A stretch of 41,249 bases of DNA from Acidobacteriaceae bacterium (lineage in GTDB: Bacteria; Acidobacteriota; Terriglobia; Terriglobales; Acidobacteriaceae), in contig PLWX01000051.1 in NCBI GenBank assembly GCA_003151155.1, positions 4,361 to 45,609 of the forward strand. The letters are read 5' to 3'. Below are positions 25,364 through 34,556 of the stretch, piece after piece; position 1 is the first letter of the stretch, and each line of letters starts with the position of its first letter. Under the pieces are notes generated by a model that worked only from the letters and a program-made list of their open reading frames with translations, did not search any database and was not told the DNA's origin. The translations under genes and the position numbers were made by a program.

Positions 25364-26007
25364 AGCTCGAGAATGTCGTTCTTCGAGAGTACGAGATCTC
25401 AGGTGCGCCCGTGACAATCGGCCGCCTTCCGGACAATACCATTCAGGTTGATACTCTTTCGGTGTCTGGACATCATGCCCGAATCGTAGCCGAAGGAAAC
25501 AGCTTCGTGTTGTATGACGAAGACAGCACCAACGGCACTTACGTAAATGGGCAAAAGGTCTCCCGTGCCGCGTTGGTGAATGGCGACACCATTCACGTCG
25601 GACGTCACATTCTTTCGTTTTCCGATACGCCGCAAACTGCTGCTCCCCCGCTCGAAGTTGTGACGAGCGAAGCGGGACCGCCGCCGGTGTTCGGAGGTTC
25701 CAGCAATAAGCCGCTGGGCACGCTGATGGTATTGAGCGGCAAGACGGATAAGCAGGAATATAAGCTAACCAGCGATGAAACCGTAATCGGCCGCAACGAA
25801 AACGCCCAGGTGCGATTGCTGCGATGGTTCGCGCCTAAGATCGCAACCATCATTTACCGTCGGGATGGCAAATATTTCATCGCGGAGTCGGCCTCTCCTG
25901 AACTGGTGAGAGTGAACAGCGAAGTCGTTTTCGGCGAGCGTGAGCTCGCGGCGGGAGATACCATCCTCGTCGACGAGATCTCCCTGGCCTTCAACCTGCA
26001 AAGCTAG
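25345..26007 (+). CDS. FHA-domain protein, one full and one degenerate domain
   Basis: 220-aa phosphothreonine-binding adaptor. The first FHA domain (about 20-90) has the conserved residues in VTIGRLPDN, LSVSGHHARI and STNGTYVNG. After a Pro/Ala-rich linker a second FHA-like region (about 140-215) retains VIGRNENAQVRL and a final DTILVDEISLAFNL, but SxxH is replaced by APKIATII, so it probably cannot bind phosphothreonine in the classic way. The start codon at 25345 lies inside the end of the phosphatase gene. The pairing of PP2C with FHA points to Ser/Thr phospho-signalling. Confidence 0.9.
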   Translation: MARLDLKLENVVLREYEISGAPVTIGRLPDNTIQVDTLSVSGHHARIVAEGNSFVLYDEDSTNGTYVNGQKVSRAALVNGDTIHVGRHILSFSDTPQTAAPPLEVVTSEAGPPPVFGGSSNKPLGTLMVLSGKTDKQEYKLTSDETVIGRNENAQVRLLRWFAPKIATIIYRRDGKYFIAESASPELVRVNSEVVFGERELAAGDTILVDEISLAFNLQS

Positions 26008-26064
26008 CTGCCGCAATTCGCTCTGGTACACTTTAGGGTTTCCTTTCCTACCGGAGAAGCAATC

Positions 26065-26913
26065 ATGGACATCCGTAAAGTTGGCGTGATCGGCGCCGGC
26101 ACCATGGGCAACGGGATTGCCCATGTTTTCGCCAAAAGTGAATTCGAAGTCATTCTCTGCGACGTGCAACAGCCATTTCTCGATCGCGGGTTGCAGACGA
26201 TCAAGAAGAATCTCGAGCGCGAGGTGACTAAGAATAAGCTGACCGCCGATCAGGGGGAAGCTGCAACGAAACGCATCCATCCCACGCTCGATCGCAAGGA
26301 ACTTGCGGCGTGCGACATTGTTGTCGAAGCCGCGTCAGAGAAGTTTGAGATTAAGTCGGAGTTATTCCGTGACCTCGACTCCATCTGCCGTCCCGAAGTA
26401 ATCCTCGCTACCAACACCTCTTCAATTTCCATCACGAAAATCGCTGCGGTCACGAAGCGGCCCGATAAAGTGATCGGGATGCACTTCTTCAATCCCGTGC
26501 CGGTCATGAAACTGATAGAAGTCATTCGCGGCCTCGCAACCAGCGACGAGACTTATCAGCACGTAAAAGCCCTCTCAGAGAAACTTGAGAAGACGCCGGT
26601 TGAGGTTAACGATGCGCCGGGATTTGTTTCGAACCGCGTGCTTATGCCGCTGCTGAACGAAGCTATGTATGCCGTGATGGAGGGCGTCGCCACGCCAGAG
26701 GCCGTCGATGAGGTCTTCAAACTTGGCATGGCGCATCCCATGGGACCGCTAACGCTTGCCGATTTCATCGGGCTCGATGTATGCCTGGACATTATGCGGG
26801 TGCTGCTCGCGGGATTGGGAGATCCGAAGTACCGGCCTTGTCCGCTTCTGATCAAGATGGTTGACGCTGGATGGCTGGGCCGTAAGACCGGCCGGGGGTT
26901 CTACAAGTACTGA
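26065..26913 (+). CDS. 3-hydroxybutyryl-CoA dehydrogenase
   Basis: 282-aa NAD(H)-dependent 3-hydroxyacyl-CoA dehydrogenase, single-function form of butanoate or polyhydroxybutyrate-type metabolism. The Rossmann motif [15 protein letters not shown] is at about 8-22. The catalytic His is in [17 protein letters not shown]; the substrate-site Asn is in [13 protein letters not shown]. The C-terminal ends [14 protein letters not shown] as in Hbd/PaaH proteins. ACCGGAGAAG lies just before the ATG. It is followed after 2 nt by a small membrane protein. No thiolase or enoyl-CoA hydratase is adjacent. Confidence 0.94.
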   Translation: MDIRKVGVIGAGTMGNGIAHVFAKSEFEVILCDVQQPFLDRGLQTIKKNLEREVTKNKLTADQGEAATKRIHPTLDRKELAACDIVVEAASEKFEIKSELFRDLDSICRPEVILATNTSSISITKIAAVTKRPDKVIGMHFFNPVPVMKLIEVIRGLATSDETYQHVKALSEKLEKTPVEVNDAPGFVSNRVLMPLLNEAMYAVMEGVATPEAVDEVFKLGMAHPMGPLTLADFIGLDVCLDIMRVLLAGLGDPKYRPCPLLIKMVDAGWLGRKTGRGFYKY

Positions 26914-26915
26914 TC

Positions 26916-27269
26916 ATGACGCAAGACAAAACTGGCGTCGCGGTTTGGATGGTTGGGATTATCTTCGGTGCGCTGGCGGCTGTAATTCATGTTCTTGTGC
27001 CGGAACAGGGCCTGACCTTTCTTTGGGTCATGATGACAACCATGATCCTCGGATGTTGGAAGCGTGAGGCACCGTGGCGCTGGATTTTACTAGTCGTGCC
27101 GTTTGTTCCGATCGCCGATATCGCGCACAAGCTACTGCGGCCACAGCAGGTTTCGCGAGCCTCGATGTGGGGTGCTGTGCTCATCGCCCTCGTCGCGGTT
27201 CCGGGCGCGTATGGCGGTTCGTATATGCGTCAGATGATCAACAACATTTTCGGGACGCCGAACGAGTAG
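26916..27269 (+). CDS. Small membrane protein of unknown function
   Basis: 117-aa hydrophobic protein with three to four predicted helices (VAVWMVGIIFGALAAVIHVLV, FLWVMMTTMILGCW, WRWILLVVPFVPIADIAH, MWGAVLIALVAVPGAYGG). A short basic loop (LLRPQQVSRAS) separates the last two. I recognise no family. It begins 2 nt after the dehydrogenase stop and is likely co-transcribed with it. Confidence 0.75.
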   Translation: MTQDKTGVAVWMVGIIFGALAAVIHVLVPEQGLTFLWVMMTTMILGCWKREAPWRWILLVVPFVPIADIAHKLLRPQQVSRASMWGAVLIALVAVPGAYGGSYMRQMINNIFGTPNE

Positions 27270-27350
27270 TCGTCCTGTTTTCCCGCGGATTTCCTCAAGT
27301 TAACGATTTAGTTACTATTATGGTCCCTCGATTCCCGTTATGCTTCGGGA

Positions 27351-28154
27351 ATGGCAGTCTCGATCACCGTCCTGGCGAGTGGTAGCCGGGGCAATAGCAC
27401 TGTTGTTGCCAGTTCGCGGACGACCCTGCTGGTCGATGCCGGTCTCTCGTGCAAAGAAACCTTGCTACGCCTCATTGCCTGCGGCTGCGACCCGGCATGC
27501 CTGAGCGCCATCCTGATCACCCACGAACATAGCGATCACGTACATGGGCTCAACGTTCTGGCCAAGAAACTGCGGATCCCCGTGTTTCTTACGGCATCTA
27601 CTCAGCATGCGTATTTACGCGCGACGCGCGACAGCCAAGGGAACAAGATCCGGCTGGAGCGCGTAGAAAACTTTGAGTCGGGGCGTAGCTTCCAAATCGG
27701 CGATATCGCGGTGACACCATTTACGATTCCGCATGATGCGGCCGACCCGGTGGGCTTTACGTTCCGGGCAGAAGGTGTGAAGGCCGCAATTGCTACCGAT
27801 TTGGGCTATATGCCAGCGAGCGTCAAAGACCATATACGCGGTTGCCAAATGCTCGTAGTGGAGTCTAACCACGACGTGGAGATGTTGCGGATTGGACCGT
27901 ATCCGTGGTCGGTGAAGCAACGCGTACTGTCGCGGGTGGGCCATTTGTCGAATGACGCGCTCGCGGATTTCATCACGAATGACTATGATGGAGGAGCAGA
28001 GTACCTGATCCTTGCTCACCTCTCGGAGCAGAACAATCATCCGGAGGTGGCACGTACGGCGGCGGAACGTGCCTTGGATCGGCATGGCAGTCTTTTTGGA
28101 AACAAGTTAATGCTGGCCCGCCAGGACCGGCCCTTGCAAACGGTAACTCTCTAG
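27351..28154 (+). CDS. YycJ/WalJ-like metallo-beta-lactamase-fold hydrolase
   Basis: 267-aa cytoplasmic hydrolase, probably a nuclease or phosphodiesterase. It opens SITVLASGSRGNSTVV, the signature of the YycJ group, and has the metal motif ITHEHSDHVHGL, FTIPHDAADPVGF, ATDLGY, LVVESNHDVEML and ILAHLSEQNNHPE. The length of about 265 is normal. In Firmicutes the relative is linked to the WalRK system, but no such genes are nearby here, so the role is unassigned. It is followed after 3 nt by the zinc-finger membrane protein. Confidence 0.9.
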   Translation: MAVSITVLASGSRGNSTVVASSRTTLLVDAGLSCKETLLRLIACGCDPACLSAILITHEHSDHVHGLNVLAKKLRIPVFLTASTQHAYLRATRDSQGNKIRLERVENFESGRSFQIGDIAVTPFTIPHDAADPVGFTFRAEGVKAAIATDLGYMPASVKDHIRGCQMLVVESNHDVEMLRIGPYPWSVKQRVLSRVGHLSNDALADFITNDYDGGAEYLILAHLSEQNNHPEVARTAAERALDRHGSLFGNKLMLARQDRPLQTVTL

Positions 28155-28157
28155 CGA

Positions 28158-28595
28158 ATGAGCGATTGCACCGATAGAGTCGTCGGCAATATTCTTGCCG
28201 GGTGGCGATATGACATCTCAGGGTTGGCTCCAGAAATGCGCGAGGACTACGAGCGTCATTTCGCCGAGTGCGACCATTGCCGGTCACGACAAAAGCTTCA
28301 CCGCGGCATCGACATCGCACTCATGGCCCTGGCCACAATTTCGGCCTTTGTCTTTGTGTTGGCATTCGCGGTGATTCGCCACTTCGTACCCCAGCACGCG
28401 TTCATTCTCGAATTGGCCGCCATGGCAGGGTTTCTGCTATCTGCGTTAGTTTGGCTTTTAGTCGCGATCGCTACGCCGGCGCCTGTCGTAGTTGTGGCGG
28501 CCGCACGTTCTGGAGCCCGGACGTTGCACGATCGCCTGCCAGAAAACATTCGTGAAAAATTACCGGAGGAACTACGCACGAAGCTGATCGGCTGA
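28158..28595 (+). CDS. Zinc-finger membrane protein, anti-sigma-like
   Basis: 145-aa protein. The N-terminal part has HFAECDHCRSR, an H-x3-C-x2-C site like the zinc finger of ZAS anti-sigma factors. Two hydrophobic helices follow (ALMALATISAFVFVLAFAVI and LELAAMAGFLLSALVWLLVAIA), then a short amphipathic tail of predicted helix (LPENIREKLPEELRTKLIG). No ECF sigma gene is adjacent, so anti-sigma function is not supported by context. It probably shares a transcript with the hydrolase upstream. Confidence 0.75.
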   Translation: MSDCTDRVVGNILAGWRYDISGLAPEMREDYERHFAECDHCRSRQKLHRGIDIALMALATISAFVFVLAFAVIRHFVPQHAFILELAAMAGFLLSALVWLLVAIATPAPVVVVAAARSGARTLHDRLPENIREKLPEELRTKLIG

Positions 28596-28621
28596 TCGAA
28601 GGTTGCGGATCTCTGGACGTT

Positions 28622-29593
28622 TTAAGACAGGATCAGCCCGCCGATCAGGTCGGTGATCTTCTGCACACGATGTTCCAGGCACCATTTTTCCAATTGATCG
28701 ACGAGGCGTTCGCTGGCACAGGGATCCCAAAAATTCGCGGTGCCCACTTCGATCGCCGTCGCGCCTGCGAGCAGAAACTCGATGATGTCTTCGGCGGTGC
28801 TGATACCACCAATGCCGATCACTGGAATATCGACGCTGTGCACGGCTTCGTAGACCATGCGCAATGCAATTGGCTTGATCGCCGGGCCCGACAGGCCGGC
28901 GGTGACGTTCGAGATCCGTGGCTTTCGCGTTTCGGGATCAATCGCCATGCCAACGAAAGTATTCACCAGCGATAGCGCGTCCGCGCCGGCATCGCGCGCA
29001 GCCTTCGCCATTGCCGGAATACTCGTGACATTGGGTGAAAGCTTTACGATGAGAGGTCGCTTTGCAGCCGCCTTGGCTGCGGCTACGACTTCCAAAAGCG
29101 ATTCGCGGTCGCTGCCGAATGCAATCCCACCCCGCTTGGTATTCGGGCACGAGATGTTTAACTCGTAGGCTGTAATGCCTTCGCCGTCGTTCAATATCCG
29201 AATGGTCTCTTCATAATCGGCGGTGCAAGCGCCATATACATTGCAGATTACCGGTGCGTCGTGGAGTTTACGTAACAGCGGCAATTTTTCTTCGACGAAT
29301 GCCTTGGCGCCGATGTTCTGCAGGCCAATGGCGTTGAGCATGCCGGCGGCGGTTTCCCAGAGTCGCGGCGGTGGGTTGCCGGGCATCGGTTCTTTTGACA
29401 GCCCTTTGGCGACGAAGCCGCCAAGTTTTTCGATGGAGACGATATCCTCGAACTCGACGCCGTAGCCAAACGTTCCACTGGCGGCGATCACCGGGTTTTT
29501 CAACGTGATGCCGCAGAAACTCACACTCATGTCGAAGAGCAGCGGATCACGGAACTCGGCGGTCTCTGGCGGTGCGCTGGCGTCAGTTTTCAT
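28622..29593 (-). CDS. pyrD: Dihydroorotate dehydrogenase, class 1B catalytic subunit
   Basis: 323-aa FMN enzyme of pyrimidine synthesis that oxidises dihydroorotate to orotate. VSFCGITLKNPVIAASGTFGYG begins the barrel, NISCPNTKRGGIAFG carries the catalytic Cys typical of class 1, and VIGIGGISTAEDIIEFLLAGATAIEVGTA closes the FMN phosphate site. The class 1B subtype is inferred from these motifs and needs an Fe-S/FAD partner PyrK, which is not in the window. ATG at 29593; the gene lies 9 nt downstream of the phosphatase gene at 29603 and may share its transcript. Confidence 0.92.
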   Translation of the reverse strand: MKTDASAPPETAEFRDPLLFDMSVSFCGITLKNPVIAASGTFGYGVEFEDIVSIEKLGGFVAKGLSKEPMPGNPPPRLWETAAGMLNAIGLQNIGAKAFVEEKLPLLRKLHDAPVICNVYGACTADYEETIRILNDGEGITAYELNISCPNTKRGGIAFGSDRESLLEVVAAAKAAAKRPLIVKLSPNVTSIPAMAKAARDAGADALSLVNTFVGMAIDPETRKPRISNVTAGLSGPAIKPIALRMVYEAVHSVDIPVIGIGGISTAEDIIEFLLAGATAIEVGTANFWDPCASERLVDQLEKWCLEHRVQKITDLIGGLILS

Positions 29594-29602
29594 TGGCTTC
29601 GT

Positions 29603-31225
29603 CTATTTTACGAGATGAGACTCTCCTTTCGCAGGATTCATCGCCTTGAGCGTGGGCTTCAGCGCTTCCGTGAGTACGCGGCCTGTTGCGGCCGCCGGGG
29701 CGTTGATGCCAAGCAGGGATGAGAGCGTCACCGCGAGATCGATCGGTTCGCTGTGGCCACGATACACGCCGGGCTCGAAGGGTGAACCGTAGAAGGCAAG
29801 CGGGACATGCGTGTCGTAGCTGTACGGAGAGAAGTGGGTGGTGCCATCTTCTTCGGGAATGGTGAAAGCCTTCGTTCGCGCCATCACCCACCAGGGGCCG
29901 TAAGGAGAGTAGCTGTTGGCAAATTTACGGCCCATCGCGGTGTTCGGAACCTTGCCCTGCGCGAGATCGGACTTTGCGAAGGCTTGCAGAGCTCCTGTCT
30001 TCAGGAGGGCTTGCGCGACTATGTGTTCGGCATCCGCTTCTTCTGTATCCCCGAATGCGTCGACATCTAGCGAGACAACGGGAAGGCTAACACTCAGGAT
30101 GTACTTGCCGGGTTTCCCTGTTTGCTTAGCGATTTCCTCATCGAGCTTCGTGGCCCATTCCTTCGGGTCCACTTCGAGGGCGGGGACATGAAGGGATTGG
30201 ACGACGCGAGGGACCGGAGCCACGCCGTGATCCGCGCTGAGTGCGAGCCAGAAGTTTCCTGCACCCAGTTGCTTGTCGAGAAACTGGAAGAAAGCGGCAA
30301 GCTGATGGTCAAGTTGGAGGATGGAAGCGTGGAGTTCCGGCGCGTCGGGACCGACCGCATGGCCGAGGATATCGTTCTCTGACAGGCTGACCGTGAGGAC
30401 ATCGGTTGTCGGGCCGCCGCCGAGTTTCTCGTTGGAGATCAGGGAACGAGCGAAATCGAGTTCGAGGTCGTTGGCGAACGGTGTGCTGCCCACGATCTCA
30501 AAGTAGCTCTCCGGCTTGCCGTCCTCAGCGCTGCGTGGGTTGGTGTTGCCCATGACTTTGCCGGTGGCATCTTTCCATTCGCGACCGAGATACTTCTTTG
30601 CCGCGTCGGAGTGATTGATGGCGTCGACCCATGCGGGCAGCGATTTCACATAGTAGTCGGAGGTGATCCAAGCGCCTGTCTTCGCATCGATCCAGTAGGC
30701 GGCGTTGGCGCTGTATCCCGACGGCAGGATGGCGGCGCGGTCTTTCAGAGAGACTCCGAAGACACGGGATCTGCCTTGCGTGGCCATGCGAAGCTCGTCG
30801 CCGAAGGTGTCACTCAGAAGGTTGTGGGGCGACGATCCCGTTCCACCCCCCTCAACGCCGATGACGCGGGTGGAATCATCGGAGACGCTGGTGACTCGCT
30901 TGCCAAGTTGCGGATCGAACCACTCGTTGGCCATGATGCCGTGACCGACGCTGTAGCTGCCGGTGCCGAGGGTGGCGTGGCCGGGACCGGTGACGAGCGT
31001 AGCGTAGTCGTAGGCGCAATCGGGGAAGTACGCACCGTGTTCCATGAGCAGACGAAAGCCGCCTTGGCCGAATTCCTGGTGATAACGTTCGAGGTAGTCG
31101 CCGCGGAACTGGTCAATCACCATGACAACGACGAGCCTAGGCTTACCGTCGTAGGCGCTCGCGAAGGCCGATTGCAGGGCAGCTAGAAAAAACGACAGCA
31201 GGATTACGAAGTTGCGACGAGTCAT
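29603..31225 (-). CDS. Secreted PafA-like alkaline phosphatase
   Basis: 540-aa exported phosphatase of the alkaline phosphatase/nucleotide pyrophosphatase superfamily. Signal peptide 1-23 (MTRRNFVILLSFFLAALQSAF). Metal Asp38 in VVVMVIDQFRGDY; nucleophile Thr79 in YATLVTGPGHAT; further ligands in SLSENDILGHAVGPD and ALSADHGVAP. It likely frees phosphate from organic esters in the periplasm. I chose the ATG at 31225, preceded by AGGAAAGG; the TTG-started extension to 31300 has no signal peptide sense. It is divergent from serS. Confidence 0.9.
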   Translation of the reverse strand: MTRRNFVILLSFFLAALQSAFASAYDGKPRLVVVMVIDQFRGDYLERYHQEFGQGGFRLLMEHGAYFPDCAYDYATLVTGPGHATLGTGSYSVGHGIMANEWFDPQLGKRVTSVSDDSTRVIGVEGGGTGSSPHNLLSDTFGDELRMATQGRSRVFGVSLKDRAAILPSGYSANAAYWIDAKTGAWITSDYYVKSLPAWVDAINHSDAAKKYLGREWKDATGKVMGNTNPRSAEDGKPESYFEIVGSTPFANDLELDFARSLISNEKLGGGPTTDVLTVSLSENDILGHAVGPDAPELHASILQLDHQLAAFFQFLDKQLGAGNFWLALSADHGVAPVPRVVQSLHVPALEVDPKEWATKLDEEIAKQTGKPGKYILSVSLPVVSLDVDAFGDTEEADAEHIVAQALLKTGALQAFAKSDLAQGKVPNTAMGRKFANSYSPYGPWWVMARTKAFTIPEEDGTTHFSPYSYDTHVPLAFYGSPFEPGVYRGHSEPIDLAVTLSSLLGINAPAAATGRVLTEALKPTLKAMNPAKGESHLVK

Positions 31226-31336
31226 GCCCGACCTTTCCTGGCGACGTGAGTTTAACGGATTATGGCGTGGACAGGTACATCCACCTGAAAGCCGGCTCAC
31301 AGCGGAGAGCGCCTCATTTTGATACTCTAAATACTT

Positions 31337-32629
31337 ATGCTCGACCTTGGATTCGTACGTGACAACCTGGCTCTTGTGGAAGAAAAGCTGCGCCAGCGCG
31401 GGATGAACCCGGCTGAGGTGCTGAAAGACTTTCCGGAAATCGATGCGCGACGCCGTTCCGCGATTACCGAGGCGGAGACTCTGAAAGCACAGCGCAACAA
31501 GGCATCGGAGCAGATCGCGCAGCTTAAAAAGAACAAGCAGGATGCTACCGCGCTTATCGAAGAGACGAAGAACTCGCGCGAGCAGATTGCGGAGCTTGAG
31601 AAGAGCGCCGAGGCCGCCGAAGCGGCGATGCGCGAGATCCTGTTAAGCATTCCGAACCTTCCTCATGCAAGCGTTCCGGTTGGCAAGAGCGCTGACGATA
31701 ATGTTGAGGCGCGTAAGTGGGGCACCCTCCCTAGCTTTGACTTCACGCCGAAGCCGCATTGGGAACTTGGCGAACAGCTGGGCGTACTGGATCTCGAGCG
31801 CGCCTCCAAGATTACGGGCGCACGCTTCGCGGTTTACTGGGGCTTGGGCGCGAAGCTTGAGCGCGCTCTGATGAACTTCATGCTCGACCTACACACAAGG
31901 GAGCACGGGTATACCGAGGTGCTGCCGCCTTTCCTGGTGAATGCCGAGTCGATGTATGGCACTGGGCAATTGCCGAAGTTCGAGGCGGACCTGTTCAAAG
32001 TGCCACATGGCGACCGCACGTTGTACCTCGTTCCTACGGCTGAAGTGCCGGTTACCAATCTCTATCGCGACGAGACGCTGGATGGTGCAAGCCTGCCGGT
32101 GTCTTTGACGGCATATACGCCTTGCTTCCGCAGCGAGGCGGGTTCGTACGGCAAAGACGTGCGCGGCATTATCCGCCAACACCAGTTCCAAAAGGTCGAA
32201 CTGGTGAAGTTCACCAAGCCCGAAGAATCCTATGCCGAGCACGAGAAGCTGACGCGCAACGCGGAGGAGGTTCTGCAGCGACTCGGGCTGCACTATCGCA
32301 CGGTCGCGCTGTGCACGGGCGACATGGGGTTCTCGTCGGCGAAGACGTATGACATCGAGGTGTGGCTGCCGGGGCAAAACCTGTACCGCGAGATCTCTTC
32401 CTGTTCCAACTTCGAGTCGTACCAGGCGCGACGGGCGAACATCCGGTTCAAGCCGGAGGGCAAGGGCAAGAGTGAGTTCGTGCATACGCTCAACGGCAGT
32501 GGGCTGGCCATCGGGCGCACCTGGGTGGCGATCATCGAGAACTACCAGCAGGCCGATGGGAGCGTGGTGATTCCCGAGGCGCTGCGGCCGTACGTGGGCG
32601 CAGACCGGATTACGTCACGAAAGCTTTAG
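31337..32629 (+). CDS. serS: Seryl-tRNA synthetase
   Basis: 430-aa class II aminoacyl-tRNA synthetase that charges tRNA-Ser. N-terminal antiparallel coiled-coil arm (about 25-105, rich in Lys, Glu and Ala). Motif 1 region [21 protein letters not shown], motif 2 [28 protein letters not shown] and motif 3 [20 protein letters not shown] are present. The length is normal. [10 protein letters not shown] is a standard start; no Shine-Dalgarno sequence is seen. Confidence 0.97.
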   Translation: MLDLGFVRDNLALVEEKLRQRGMNPAEVLKDFPEIDARRRSAITEAETLKAQRNKASEQIAQLKKNKQDATALIEETKNSREQIAELEKSAEAAEAAMREILLSIPNLPHASVPVGKSADDNVEARKWGTLPSFDFTPKPHWELGEQLGVLDLERASKITGARFAVYWGLGAKLERALMNFMLDLHTREHGYTEVLPPFLVNAESMYGTGQLPKFEADLFKVPHGDRTLYLVPTAEVPVTNLYRDETLDGASLPVSLTAYTPCFRSEAGSYGKDVRGIIRQHQFQKVELVKFTKPEESYAEHEKLTRNAEEVLQRLGLHYRTVALCTGDMGFSSAKTYDIEVWLPGQNLYREISSCSNFESYQARRANIRFKPEGKGKSEFVHTLNGSGLAIGRTWVAIIENYQQADGSVVIPEALRPYVGADRITSRKL

Positions 32630-32683
32630 GTGGCGCGGATTGCAATCGCGCGGCGTGGCTTCTAGACTGATTAGCGAGATTCC

Positions 32684-33049
32684 ATGAGCATTGGCAAGAC
32701 AATCAAGGGCTACTTCTGGTGGACGTATCCACGCGGCAGCCTGCATTACGACGTGATGGTGACGCTGATCCTGGCGTTCATCTTCCTCGCCCCGCGATGG
32801 GTCGATTTCAAAGACAAACCGCTGGGAAGGCCGGCGCATCCTACGCCTGTCCTGGTAACGCCCGATGGCGATCATGGGTTCATCTACCAGATGGATGCTT
32901 CGGCGATAGACGCGACGGATGAACACGGGATCCGGCAGGAACTGAAGCGGATCATCGACCCGGTTTCGGGGTCGATCGTTTTCGATCATTACGTGAAAGA
33001 AAGCGATGCATCGGGACACGAGATATACAAGGTCTGGGTCCACCGCTAG
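32684..33049 (+). CDS. One-helix membrane protein of unknown function
   Basis: 121-aa protein with an N-terminal cytoplasmic segment, one membrane helix (about 21-38, LHYDVMVTLILAFIFLAP) and a soluble outer part of about 80 residues ending HEIYKVWVHR. I do not recognise the family; the name of the neighbour suggests an envelope role. It lies between serS and the LolA-like gene, with 3 nt to the next frame, so it is likely in the same operon. Confidence 0.7.
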   Translation: MSIGKTIKGYFWWTYPRGSLHYDVMVTLILAFIFLAPRWVDFKDKPLGRPAHPTPVLVTPDGDHGFIYQMDASAIDATDEHGIRQELKRIIDPVSGSIVFDHYVKESDASGHEIYKVWVHR

Positions 33050-33082
33050 CGCATGATCCTGCGGTCGGGAGAAAAGGTTCGA

Positions 33083-33796
33083 ATGAAATTCCGCATGGGG
33101 TGCGTGGTCCTGGGTCTCACGGTTTCTCCACTTGTACTTTTTGCTTCGTCCACGAAACCCGCGAAAACAGAGGCTGCGCAGAGTGCCGTGGCTAGTGCCC
33201 CAGCCACCCTCGAATCGACGCTTGCGAGCATGGACAAGGCTTCGACCGGCTTTAAGACGATTCAAGCCACCTTCGCATGGGACCAGTACACGAAAGTCGT
33301 CGATGAGACGGATACGCAGACCGGCACGATCTATTTCCGGCGGTTATCGAGCGATAGCGTGGAGATGGCGGCGCACATCGACAAACCGGAAATGAAAGTC
33401 GTGCTTTACAGCCGCGGCGAAGTGCGGGTTTACGACGTAAAGAACCACACCGAACAGAAATACGACGCGGCCAAGAACAAGGAAGAGTTCAACAGCTTCC
33501 TGATGCTGGGGTTCGGGGGCCGGGGGCACAATCTGACGAACAAGTTCGGCGTGGAGTTTGGTGGAGACGAAACTGTCCAGGGAGCCAATACGGCAAAGTT
33601 GCTTCTCACTCCGAAGGATGAGCAGGTGCTGAAGATGTTCAGCCAGATCATTCTCTGGATTGACACATCTAGAGGGATCTCGGTGCAGCAGAAATTCATC
33701 CAGCCCAAATCGGGCGATTACCGGCTGGCGAAATATTCGGATATTCGCATCAATCAGAAGCTGCCCGACGACACTTTCAAGATCAAAGCCCACTAA
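33083..33796 (+). CDS. LolA-like outer-membrane lipoprotein carrier
   Basis: 237-aa periplasmic protein. Signal peptide of about 22 residues (MKFRMGCVVLGLTVSPLVLFAS). The mature part has the LolA-type beta-sheet pattern: TGTIYFRRLSSDSVEMAAH, VVLYSRGEVRVYD, and the late motif TSRGISVQQKFIQPKSGDYRLAKYSDIRIN. It may carry lipoproteins or related lipids. I chose the ATG at 33083 because GGGAGAAAAGG precedes it; an ATG at 33053 adds ten residues. It follows the one-helix membrane protein. Confidence 0.82.
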   Translation: MKFRMGCVVLGLTVSPLVLFASSTKPAKTEAAQSAVASAPATLESTLASMDKASTGFKTIQATFAWDQYTKVVDETDTQTGTIYFRRLSSDSVEMAAHIDKPEMKVVLYSRGEVRVYDVKNHTEQKYDAAKNKEEFNSFLMLGFGGRGHNLTNKFGVEFGGDETVQGANTAKLLLTPKDEQVLKMFSQIILWIDTSRGISVQQKFIQPKSGDYRLAKYSDIRINQKLPDDTFKIKAH

Positions 33797-33866
33797 CCAT
33801 AAGAATCGCGATTCGTCCAAGGGCTAAAGGCCTAGCACCGCCGGGCGAAAGGAGCCGCCTTTTTGC

Positions 33867-33894
33867 TTGCGATTTCAGGCTTGGCGTCTATACT
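33867..33894 (+). promoter_or_regulatory. Promoter of the small basic gene at 33967
   Basis: TTGCGA (33867-33872), 16-nt spacer, TATACT (33889-33894). The expected leader contains the hairpin CGTTAG-cgctt-CTAACG (33914-33930). Confidence 0.6.
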
Positions 33895-33966
33895 TCGGTA
33901 CAACAGCGCAAGCCGTTAGCGCTTCTAACGCAGAGCGGCATAATCCAAGCAGTGAAGGTGCATTCC

Positions 33967-34185
33967 ATGGGTCGTCTCCTCACCATTCCCGCACGCCCGA
34001 ATCTTGAACGCGTGAAGCGCGAGCGGAAGAGTGATCAGAGATACATCGACGGCCAGAAGGTATTGGTCGAAGCGATGAAATACCTGGCAAAGGCAGACCC
34101 GGAGCAGAATCGTCCGGCGATCGAGCTTTTGTCGGAGCACTTCCGGACGCGTTTCCGGATGAGCGACTCGCCGCTGGAATCCTAA
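33967..34185 (+). CDS. Small basic hypothetical protein
   Basis: 72-aa protein beginning MGRLLTIPARPNLERVKRERK, rich in Lys, Arg and Glu and predicted helical. AGGTG is placed 6 nt before the ATG, and a promoter lies upstream. I recognise no family. The GTG at 33952 would extend it by five residues. It has no coding neighbour on its 3' side; the repeat region follows. Confidence 0.65.
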   Translation: MGRLLTIPARPNLERVKRERKSDQRYIDGQKVLVEAMKYLAKADPEQNRPAIELLSEHFRTRFRMSDSPLES

Positions 34186-34213
34186 GTTCCTTTCCCCAAA
34201 AATTTGTGATGGG

Positions 34214-34333
34214 GGTACCCCCCTCTCTGGTGCGATTATTTGTTTTCAATGGGTTAGCGATGATTTCTCGCTAAAATATTGAAAACAGGGTAGTTAGATG
34301 CTAAAATATTCAAAAATAAGGAGTTAGGAGCCC
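34214..34333 (+). repeat. Intergenic repeat B, copy 2
   Basis: About 120 bp matching the reverse complement of 3585-3703. Shared blocks include TTTGTTTTCA, TTTCTCGCTAAAATA and AAATATTCAAAAA, then GGAGTTAGGAGC at the end. It carries internal near-repeats (GCTAAAATATT twice). Confidence 0.7.
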
Positions 34334-34444
34334 CCCGAGGGCTAAAGCCCCGGTTTTCTTATGCCTGGGACGCGGGTCTGAAGGCCCGCTTTACCCGTAA
34401 TGCCAAGACGCTGGCTGAGGGCCCTCGTTTAGCCAGGGGCTCCT
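34326..34444 (+). repeat. Palindromic element between repeats B and A
   Basis: Bounded by AGGAGCCCC (34326-34334) and its inverted copy GGGGCTCCT (34436-34444). Inside are several small palindromes, such as GGGCTAAAGCCC and GAGGGCCCTC. This type of GC-rich nested palindrome is typical of REP-like intergenic repeats. The corresponding place in locus 1 (3554-3584) lacks it. Confidence 0.6.
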
Positions 34445-34469
34445 TATGGGGGCAGGCAGCACAGCCGGT

Positions 34470-34505
34470 TGCCACGTCGCTTCGCTCCTCGCAATGACAA
34501 TGGAA
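34470..34505 (-). repeat. TCATTGCGAGGAGCGAAG intergenic repeat
   Basis: On the minus strand this reads attgtcattgcgaggagcg followed by aagcgacgtggcaa. The pattern is familiar as a dispersed repeat in many bacterial genomes, whose false translations contain VIARSEATWQP. It forms part of the roughly 220 bp between repeats B and A. Confidence 0.6.
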
Positions 34506-34556
34506 AGGGATGGCGCGTCTGGCACTCTCGCTGGCTCGCCGCGAGGTTTTCTTCCC

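Noticed and set aside
31226-31300. TTG-started N-terminal extension of the phosphatase
   Set aside because: It would bury the signal peptide behind 25 polar residues, while the ATG at 31225 has a good ribosome site.
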